Assembly: GCF_027587205.1 (NCBI RefSeq)
Contig: NZ_JAPDOD010000057.1
Location: forward strand, 1 to 55,687
Direction: 5' to 3'
DNA: 55,687 bases
DNA from: Solirubrobacter ginsenosidimutans
GTDB taxonomy: Bacteria; Actinomycetota; Thermoleophilia; Solirubrobacterales; Solirubrobacteraceae
In this document: positions 50,344 through 55,687 of the stretch, piece by piece
Layout: every line of letters begins with the position of its first letter
Numbering within the stretch: position 1 is the first letter of the stretch
Made by a program: the position numbers and the translations under genes
The notes under the pieces: model-generated
What the model saw: only the letters and a program-made list of their open reading frames with translations
What the model was told of the DNA's origin: nothing
Database searches by the model: none

Positions 50344-50607
50344 TTGCCCCGTAGATACCCGCCTGAGGTCCGTCGTCAGGTAGTCCAGGCTGTGACGTTC
50401 GGGATGTGCGAGCCGACGATCTACAACTGGCTCAAGCAGGAGCAGATCGATCGCGGCGAGATCGACGGCCTCAAGACCGACCAGGCGATCGAGCTGGCCG
50501 CTGCCAAGCGACGGATCCGCCAGCTCGAGACCGAGCTGGCGGTCTCGCGCAAGGTCAACGAGGTCTTCCTGGATCAGAACCTCGCCCCAAAAGCCTCTAC
50601 CCGGTGA
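50344..50607 (+). CDS. IS3-family OrfA (transposase HTH protein), internally shortened
   Basis: 87 aa from a TTG at 50344 with GGAGGA about 7 bp upstream. It reads MPRRYPPEVRRQVVQAVTFG, then MCEPTIYNWLKQEQ and a leucine-zipper-like helix (AIELAAAKRRIRQLETELAV). In relatives about 17 residues separate the RRQ of helix 1 from the FGM of the recognition helix; here only six do. This implies an in-frame deletion of about 11 residues that removes part of the HTH, so DNA end binding is probably damaged. Its end overlaps orfB in the -1 frame. Confidence 0.8.
   Translation: MPRRYPPEVRRQVVQAVTFGMCEPTIYNWLKQEQIDRGEIDGLKTDQAIELAAAKRRIRQLETELAVSRKVNEVFLDQNLAPKASTR
50586..50592 (+). promoter_or_regulatory. 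Programmed -1 frameshift site of the IS3 transposase
   Basis: The heptamer CCCAAAA reads C-CCA-AAA in the orfA frame, a perfect X-XXY-YYZ slippery site. A one-base slip back gives P-K-S-L-Y-P-V and joins orfB. OrfA continues alone for only five more codons. This is the standard way IS3 elements make the OrfAB fusion transposase. Confidence 0.7.
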
Positions 50608-51467
50608 TCGAGTCTCTGACCGGGCAGGGCATCGACGTCAGCCACGCCTGCCGCGTGCTGGCCGTCTCCCAGTCGGGCTATTACGCGTGGAAGACGCGGC
50701 CGGCGTCACCGCGCGAGCTACGCCGGATCTGGCTGGCCGGCGAGATCACCGACATCCACAAGGCCTCCGGCGGCACCTACGGCGCGCTGCGCGTGACCGC
50801 CGAGCTGAAGTACGGCCGCAGCATTCGTGCCGGGCACGGCGCGGTCGAGCTGATCATGCGCCAGCTCGGCATCAAGGGTCTCGCGACGCGCCGCCTGCCC
50901 AGAGGCGCGCGGGTCGGGAAGGTCACCTCGTTGGACCTGGTGCGCCGCGATTTTCGCCGTGACGCGCCGGATCGGCTGTGGATGACTGACATCACCGAGC
51001 ATCCGACCCGCGAGGGCAAGGTCTATTGCTGCGTCGTGCTCGACGCGTTCTCCCGGCTGGTGGTCGGTTGGGCGATCGACAGCGCCCAGACCACCACGCT
51101 GGTCCTCAACGCCCTTGGCATGGCCACGCGGCGCCGCCTACCCGCCGGCGAGCTCGTGATCCATTCCGACCGCGGCGTGCAATTTACGTCCTGGGCCTTC
51201 AGCCACAACGTCACAGACGCCGGATTGGCACCCTCGATGGGCGCCGTCGGCAGCCCCTACGACAATGCCATGGTCGAGTCCTTCTGGGCGCGGATGCAGG
51301 TCGAGCTGCTCAATCGCAAGACCTACAAGACCCGGATCGAGCTCGCCACCGCGATCTACGACTCCATCGAGCTCTTCCACAACACCCGACGCCGACACAG
51401 CTCACTCGCCATGCGCACCCCGACCGAATACGAACACCTACACCACACCACCATCAACGCCGCCTGA
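50589..51467 (+). CDS. IS3-family OrfB (DDE transposase catalytic part)
   Basis: About 290 aa, expressed by -1 frameshift from orfA (entry at 50586-50592). It has the IS3 HTH_21 region (YPVIESLTGQGIDVSHACRV...SGYYAWKTRP) and an rve integrase core. The catalytic residues are visible: Asp in DRLWMTDITEHPT, Asp in VIHSDRGVQFTS and Glu in NAMVESFWARMQVELL (spacing compatible with DDE). It ends with the family signature FHNTRRRHSSLAMRTPTEYE. The catalytic part looks intact; activity would nonetheless depend on the shortened OrfA region. Confidence 0.88.
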   Translation, partial: KSLYPVIESLTGQGIDVSHACRVLAVSQSGYYAWKTRPASPRELRRIWLAGEITDIHKASGGTYGALRVTAELKYGRSIRAGHGAVELIMRQLGIKGLATRRLPRGARVGKVTSLDLVRRDFRRDAPDRLWMTDITEHPTREGKVYCCVVLDAFSRLVVGWAIDSAQTTTLVLNALGMATRRRLPAGELVIHSDRGVQFTSWAFSHNVTDAGLAPSMGAVGSPYDNAMVESFWARMQVELLNRKTYKTRIELATAIYDSIELFHNTRRRHSSLAMRTPTEYEHLHHTTINAA

Positions 51468-51533
51468 CTCCAGAACCCCGACTCCATTTTTCGCGGGGCA
51501 GATCAAGGTCTCCGTCGAACTCGGGATGGCTCA

Positions 51534-51679
51534 AAACGCACTACCAGCGCAAACGAGCCGAGCACAAAAGCCCGACCGAAGCGCTCCGCAGCCTCAAGCG
51601 ACAGCTCGCCGAGGTCGTCTACCGCCAGCTCCGCCACGACCACCTGACTCGGCCAATTTCAGATTCAGGATTGACATAG
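51534..51679 (+). pseudogene. C-terminal fragment of an IS110-family transposase
   Basis: Reads THYQRKRAEHKSPTEALRSL then KRQLAEVVYRQLRHDHLT, ending at TAG 51677-51679. This is the usual end of IS110/IS1110-type transposases (a RKRAEGK...ALRxLKRxLARVVxRxL run). The stop is followed by GAGGCGC-type sequence, also common at IS110 ends. It begins exactly where the IS3 right end stops, and no matching IS110 N-terminal part lies left of the IS3, so this is a truncated remnant. Confidence 0.6.
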
Positions 51680-52016
51680 AGGCGCTATCAACTCACGCTC
51701 GAGCGTCCTGAACCGGCGAGCGCTGACACATCGTTATCAAGCCAACCCGCCGAGCCGGTAGGCAGCGACTAGAAGTGAGTCAAGCGTTCGCCGGACAAGA
51801 CCATCCATCAACTGCCGCCCGCCATGCAAGCGGCTCGCAAAGGCTCTCACTGAGGCGACTACGGAAAGCGCCGCCGCGGATCCTGACTCCGCCGGGTCGC
51901 CGGCGGCGGTACCGCCGCGGGGCCGGCGGCTTGCGGGCACGGTCGGCCAGCATCAACAACGACCGCTGGGCGTGCTCGTCGGGCAGTGCCGAAGCCGGCG
52001 TGTTCCGGAACGTCAA
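51680..52016. other. Intergenic stretch (337 bp) between IS remnants and the sheath gene
   Basis: No supported gene on either strand; short Arg/Pro-rich frames look like composition. This space should contain the promoter of the tail cluster. The only clear structure is the inverted repeat starting at 52017. Confidence 0.4.
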
Positions 52017-52061
52017 TCACTAGGAGGGGTAGTCAAAAACTCTGGGATGCCCTCCTAGTGA
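52017..52061. promoter_or_regulatory. Perfect 12-bp inverted repeat upstream of the sheath gene
   Basis: TCACTAGGAGGG (52017-52028) and CCCTCCTAGTGA (52050-52061) flank 21 bp. The element ends 70 bp before the sheath start codon. The arms contain an SD-like AGGAGG and its complement, so in RNA it would form a stable hairpin. It could be a leader structure, an operator, or a terminator of upstream read-through; no T tract follows. Confidence 0.6.
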
Positions 52062-52131
52062 CCGGCCTCCAGCGGGGAATTAGGTTGGGCCATGCCGCAG
52101 CCGACGCATGACGAACACGGAGGCCCATGGC

Positions 52132-54063
52132 ATGGCGGAAATGGTCATCCCCGGTACCTACATCGAGGTCCGCGCGGAGGGTTTGATCTCGGCCGGACAG
52201 ATCGCGACCGGGATCGTCGGAATAGTGGGGACCGCCGCTCGTGGTCCGGTCGGCACCCCGGTCACGCTGTCCGGCTTCAGCGCCGCGCGTGACGCGTTCG
52301 GAGCGGCCGACACGTTCACGCGACCGAGGGACGGGGCGAATCCGCTGACCCTCGTGCGGGCGCTTGAGCACGTCTACAACAACGGCGCTTCGGGCGTGAT
52401 CGCGGTGCGTGCGGCGGGCTCGACCCAGGAGACCGCGGACTTCGCGCTGCGCGACGCGTCCGGCAACGCGACGGTGACGCTGTCGGCGAAGACGCCCGGC
52501 AGCTGGGGCAACGACATCCACATCGCGGTCGCCCAGGCGGAGGACGACGCACGGGTCGACGGCGAGACCCAGAGCGCGACGTTCGACAAGCTTGGCTACT
52601 CGCCGGTGGTCGCCTCGCCCGAGAACCAGCTGCGAATCCTCCGCGGCACGACGCGCCGTATCGAGACGCCGCAGCTCGACTACAAGCGCATCCGCGAGGA
52701 GGACGTGCTGCCCGACGCCGACGAGCGCTTCCGGCTCTCGGCGACACCGGTCGAGGACGTCGAGACGCTCAATGTGGTCCGCATCCTCGACGCCGCCGGC
52801 GGCGCGGTCCGCGAGTACGGGTCGGGCGCGATCCTCTACGGCTCGGGGGCGGCGCCGAAGGCCGGCGAGGTGCGGCTGAACAACAGCACCGGCGAGCTCA
52901 CCTTCGCCGCCAAGGAGGCGCCTGAGACGGGTCAGCGTGTCCACGCGCGCTACGGCGTGGGCCACGACGACCCAGCGTCCGGGCACGTGCTCATCACGAC
53001 CTGGGACGGCACACTGACCTTCCGCGCGGGAGAAGCGCCCGACGAGGCCAACGGCGACCGCCTGACCGCTTCCTACGTGGTCTCGCGCGAGAGTGCGGTC
53101 GAGGTCACGCTCAGCTACGGAGTGACGAGCGAGAGCTACGTCATCCCCGCGGGCAAGGCGCTCGGCGACCTGCTCGGGCCGAACTCGCTCGTCAGCGCCG
53201 CCACCGACGCGACGCACGGCGGCGCGCTGCCGGAGGCGCCGATCGACGCGTACTTCGGAACCGGCACCAACACGCCTGGCGCCGACGGCGCCGACGCGAC
53301 ACCCGACGACTACGCCGCGGCGCTCGAGGCGATCTCGAACGAGTTGGTGAACATCGTCGTGCTGGCCGGCCAGGACGCGACGCAGATGGGCTCGAAGCTG
53401 GCCGGGCATCTGCACGCCACCGAGGCGGTCGACCTCGAGCGCATCGGCGTGATCGGCGCGCGCGGCTCGACCGTGGCGGAGTACCTCGGTCAGCCGCTGT
53501 CCGACGAGCGCGTGGTCGCCGTCGCCCCGGGCCTGGCGCTCGAGGACGGCACGGCGCTCCCTGCCGGCTACACAGCGGCCGCGGTCGCCGGACTGATCTC
53601 GTCGCTGGCTGTCCAGAGCAGCCTCACGAACAAGACCCTGACCGTCCCCGGGCTGTCGCTGAAGGCCAACCGCGGCGAGCAGGAGCAGCTGATCCACCGC
53701 AACGTGCTGGCGGTCGTCCCGAAGGACGGCTTCCGGATCGTGAAGGGCATCACGACCTCGGGTGAGGGGACGCCGTTCGCCGCGATCCCGACGCGGCGGA
53801 TCGTGGACTACGCGAAGTACGGCGTGCGCTCGGCCTCCAACCCGTATATCGGGCGCCTCAACAACGATCGCGTGCGCTCCGCGCTGAAGGCCACGCTCGA
53901 CGGCTTCCTGACTCGGATGGTGCTCGACGAGGCGTTGACCGGCTACGCGCTCGACGTCACAGCGACGCGCGCGCAAGAGATCGCGGGAGAGGTGAGCGTG
54001 GTGATGACCCTGCAGCCGACGTTCAGCATCGACTATGTCCGCGTCGTCATGAACCTCAAGTAG
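52132..54063 (+). CDS. Contractile tail sheath protein (injection system or phage-tail-like)
   Basis: 643 aa from the ATG at 52132 with GGAGG at 52119-52123; homology begins at once (MAEMVIPGTYIEVRAEGLIS). Sheath features: IATGIVGIVGTAARGPVGTP near the N-terminus, and the conserved C-terminal domain YAKYGVRSASNPYIGRLNND, LDGFLTRMVLDEALTGYALD, MTLQPTFSIDYVRVVMNLK. Between them an insertion (about residues 160-360) contains beta-rich repeats (GEVRLNNSTGELTFAAKEAP; GTLTFRAGEAPDEANGDRLT), which would be an outward-facing domain. The sheath surrounds the tube and contracts to drive it. It is first in a tight run with the tube and chaperone-like genes. Confidence 0.88.
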   Translation: MAEMVIPGTYIEVRAEGLISAGQIATGIVGIVGTAARGPVGTPVTLSGFSAARDAFGAADTFTRPRDGANPLTLVRALEHVYNNGASGVIAVRAAGSTQETADFALRDASGNATVTLSAKTPGSWGNDIHIAVAQAEDDARVDGETQSATFDKLGYSPVVASPENQLRILRGTTRRIETPQLDYKRIREEDVLPDADERFRLSATPVEDVETLNVVRILDAAGGAVREYGSGAILYGSGAAPKAGEVRLNNSTGELTFAAKEAPETGQRVHARYGVGHDDPASGHVLITTWDGTLTFRAGEAPDEANGDRLTASYVVSRESAVEVTLSYGVTSESYVIPAGKALGDLLGPNSLVSAATDATHGGALPEAPIDAYFGTGTNTPGADGADATPDDYAAALEAISNELVNIVVLAGQDATQMGSKLAGHLHATEAVDLERIGVIGARGSTVAEYLGQPLSDERVVAVAPGLALEDGTALPAGYTAAAVAGLISSLAVQSSLTNKTLTVPGLSLKANRGEQEQLIHRNVLAVVPKDGFRIVKGITTSGEGTPFAAIPTRRIVDYAKYGVRSASNPYIGRLNNDRVRSALKATLDGFLTRMVLDEALTGYALDVTATRAQEIAGEVSVVMTLQPTFSIDYVRVVMNLK

Positions 54064-54075
54064 CCGGGAGGAGCG

Positions 54076-54576
54076 ATGGCGAATACCGTCTTCAGAGCGA
54101 TCGACTCGACCCTCGTACTGGGCGTCGACGACGCCAACTCTCCGGAGGGCGCGGCGGCCGACGCGTTGATCTCGCAGTTCGACCTCAGCAACGTCGTCGG
54201 CCGGCTTACCGCGGTGACGCTGACCGTCTCGAGCGACGTGCGTCCGTTCTTCGAGCTCGGGAGCCGCTACGCGAGCGTTCTCCGCCCGGGCGTCGTGCTC
54301 GTTTCCGGCAAGGCCGACCGCGCGCACGTCAACGGCGCACTTCTGCGGCTGCTGCTGGGCGACGGCGCGACGAGCCCGCCGGCCGCGGCGAACTTCGTCC
54401 AGCCGGCGCTCAACATCGTCACGACGCTGCGTGACCCGGCGTACCCCGACGGGTCGACGAAGGTCATCGTGTTCGGGGCGAAGTTCGACTCGTGGGGCTA
54501 CACCATCCCCGACGACGACTTCGTGATGGAGTCGGTGACCTTCAAAGCGTTGCGGGTCGCCTTCGAGGAGACCTGA
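54076..54576 (+). CDS. Contractile tail tube protein
   Basis: 166 aa, ATG at 54076, 12 bp after the sheath stop with GGAGG just upstream. It reads MANTVFRAIDSTLVLGVDDA, then VVGRLTAVTLTVSSDVRPFF, ELGSRYASVLRPG and a long beta-rich C-terminus (FVMESVTFKALRVAFEET). Length, beta-rich pattern and position directly behind the sheath fit the inner tube of phage-like contractile injection systems, whose hexamer rings stack under the sheath. Identification rests mostly on context and length, since tube proteins diverge fast. Only one tube gene is seen before the window ends. Confidence 0.72.
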   Translation: MANTVFRAIDSTLVLGVDDANSPEGAAADALISQFDLSNVVGRLTAVTLTVSSDVRPFFELGSRYASVLRPGVVLVSGKADRAHVNGALLRLLLGDGATSPPAAANFVQPALNIVTTLRDPAYPDGSTKVIVFGAKFDSWGYTIPDDDFVMESVTFKALRVAFEET

Positions 54577-54580
54577 GCCG

Positions 54581-55093
54581 GTGGACGCGACCGCGGTGCC
54601 GACGGGCCGCTGGCTCTCGGCTGAGGACCTGCTGGCCCCGAGCGCGCTCACGCACGACGTCGACGTGCCCGAGCGGATCCTCAGGCCCGGCGTCGGCGAG
54701 ACGGGCGAGGCCCCCGGGCGAGTGCGACTGCGGCCGCTGACCATCGGCACGCTGGCCGCGATCTCGCGCGCGGCTCGCGAGGACGCGCGGCTCGTGCCGC
54801 TGCTGATCATCAAGGAGTCGCTCGTCGAGCCCTCGCTGAGTCTCGACGGCGTCCGCGCCCTGCACGTGGGGCTCGTCCAGTTCCTCGTCTCGCGCGTCAA
54901 CGAGATCTCGGGTCTGACACCCGACGGGGAGCTCGCCGAGGACGCGGCGGCGTCGCCTGCCGGGCAGATGCATCTGCTGCTGGCGCGGCACTTCGGCTGG
55001 ACGCCCGAGCAGGTTGCGCAGCTCACGCCCGCGCAGGTCGCGATCTACCTGGCGGGCGCGGCGCGGCTGGCGGAGCTGGAGCCCCGCGAGTGA
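54581..55093 (+). CDS. Tail-assembly chaperone-like protein of a contractile injection cluster
   Basis: 170 aa from a GTG at 54581, four bases after the tube stop. RVRLRPLTIGTLAAISRAAR, PLLIIKESLVEPSLSLDGVR, LVQFLVSRVNEISGLTP and HLLLARHFGWTPEQVAQLTP then AQVAIYLAG. The second half resembles the small helical proteins placed after the tube in phage and injection-system clusters that chaperone tape-measure or tube assembly (GWTPxxVxxLTPxxI pattern). Function is inferred from context. Its stop overlaps the next start (TGATG). Confidence 0.6.
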   Translation: MDATAVPTGRWLSAEDLLAPSALTHDVDVPERILRPGVGETGEAPGRVRLRPLTIGTLAAISRAAREDARLVPLLIIKESLVEPSLSLDGVRALHVGLVQFLVSRVNEISGLTPDGELAEDAAASPAGQMHLLLARHFGWTPEQVAQLTPAQVAIYLAGAARLAELEPRE

Positions 55094-55687
55094 TGCCGCT
55101 GAACCGGCTCGAGCGCACCGGCGAGCGCCTGCTGGCGATGGAGGCGCTGCTGTGCACGACGCAGATGGCCAACCTACCCGTGGCGCCGGGTGGCGACCTC
55201 TGGGAGTGGCTGGTGGCTGCGCTCGAGCGCTCCGCGGTCGAGGCGCCGGAGGAGCCGGTGGACGACCGGGTCAGGCGCTGGAGCGGTGAGCGCCTCTCGA
55301 CCGCGCGCCGCGCGCGCCCGGACGGGGCCTCCGCGGAGCGCAGAGAGGCCGCCGCTCGGCTCGGAAGCGAGGCGCGGCGGTATCCAGCGGGCGAGCCGGC
55401 CGAGGCGACCACGCTCCGCGAGCGCGCCGGCGGTGGGACCGCGGCGCGCAACGGGCGAGGGGCGAGAGACGCTGCGGCCGCGGCCTGGACGGGGAGTGCG
55501 GCGCCCCGCGGGTACGCCGCGGACCGGCCGCAGCGCGCGCGGTACGCACCGGACCCGGACGAACGCGCCGCCGGCCGTGCAGAGCTCAACCACACGCCGG
55601 CCGCTGCCGCGGCGGGCGGCGGCGGCCCCGCCCTTGACCCGCCGGCCCGCGCGCCGGGCGCGACCGGCGCCAAACCGGCCGCCGCCG
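55093..55687 (+). CDS. Next gene of the contractile cluster, cut by the window edge
   Basis: At least 198 codons from the ATG at 55093, overlapping the previous stop by one base; open to the window end. The first 60 residues look structured (MPLNRLERTGERLLAMEALL, then GGDLWEWLVAALERSAVE). The rest visible here is Arg/Ala/Gly/Pro-rich low-complexity sequence (ARDAAAAAWTGSAAPRGYAA) typical of a disordered linker. No family recognised. The tight coupling to the chaperone-like gene places it in the same operon. Confidence 0.6.
   Translation, partial: MPLNRLERTGERLLAMEALLCTTQMANLPVAPGGDLWEWLVAALERSAVEAPEEPVDDRVRRWSGERLSTARRARPDGASAERREAAARLGSEARRYPAGEPAEATTLRERAGGGTAARNGRGARDAAAAAWTGSAAPRGYAADRPQRARYAPDPDERAAGRAELNHTPAAAAAGGGGPALDPPARAPGATGAKPAAA

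Larger units (their letters stand above)
50252..51533 (+). mobile_element. IS3-family insertion sequence (about 1282 bp)
   Basis: Ends are defined by imperfect terminal inverted repeats sharing four blocks in order. TGAGCC lies at 50252 (right end GGCTCA at 51528-51533). GGAGACC is at 50272-50278 (right, 51507-51513). TGATCTGCCCC is at 50281-50291 (right, 51495-51505). TGGAGTCGGG is at 50300-50309 (right, 51477-51486). Ends are TG...CA, as usual for IS3. It contains orfA and orfB in the -1 frame. No clear 3-4 bp target duplication is seen (flanks AATC and AAAC). A solo copy of its left end lies at 11174-11227. Confidence 0.85.

Noticed and set aside
50249..51537. Target-site duplication flanking the IS3 element
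   Set aside because: Left flank AATC and right flank AAAC do not give a convincing 3-4 bp direct repeat.
52033..55026. 997-codon minus-strand frame opposite the sheath and tube genes
   Set aside because: Composition-driven open frame (Arg, Val, Gly, Asp-rich, no motif); the plus strand has recognisable tail proteins with ribosome sites.

Overview
The window is very GC-rich, coding-dense, actinobacterial-type DNA. I would place it in the class Thermoleophilia (Solirubrobacter/Conexibacter-like). The reasons are three paralogous AAA-ATPase/LuxR regulators in about 11 kb, two giant SARP-ATPase-WD40 regulators, a secreted protein made of Ig-like repeats, GTG/TTG starts and almost no low-GC spacers. 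This placement is inference: no rRNA, tRNA or other marker gene is present. No CRISPR array was seen.

Left third (1-12.6 kb): small membrane proteins; a MalT-type LuxR regulator; a DUF1254/DUF1214 protein; a two-module VOC protein; a MarR regulator divergent from a three-gene NAD(P)-oxidoreductase operon, with two operator-like repeats in the shared spacer; a cNMP-domain/thioredoxin-reductase-like flavoprotein; a scar of dead mobile elements (11.17-11.38 kb); and a secreted Ig-like repeat protein.

Regulator island (13-27 kb): three LuxR regulators (13826-16501 -, 16542-19298 -, 22247-25000 +) with nearly the same recognition helix, plus a fragment of a fourth. They are interleaved with an SRPBCC protein, an SDR/companion/DyP-peroxidase operon, a LOG-type phosphoribohydrolase and a phosphoribosyltransferase. 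A shared 24-26 bp element centred on CGCAC-GG-GTGCG lies 59-60 bp upstream of the SRPBCC, SDR and phosphoribosyltransferase start codons. The simplest reading is one local regulon controlled by these LuxR paralogues.

Middle (27-45.6 kb): a secreted PHB-depolymerase-like esterase; a ferredoxin reductase/fatty-acid desaturase pair; two giant SARP-STAND-WD40 proteins (30970-35859 - and 40793-45565 +), each divergent from a small membrane-anchored protein; a frameshifted ScyD/ScyE-like gene; a secreted unknown; a cupin remnant; an AbiEi-like remnant; and an alpha/beta hydrolase.

Right end (45.6-55.7 kb): a TIR-NB-ARC-TPR protein (a bacterial NLR, probable anti-phage STAND protein); a serine hydrolase with N-terminal tandem repeats; an IS3-family element (50252-51533) abutting an IS110-family tail; then the start of a contractile injection/phage-tail cluster (sheath, tube, chaperone-like protein and a next gene cut by the window edge). 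The sheath gene is preceded by a perfect 12-bp inverted repeat.
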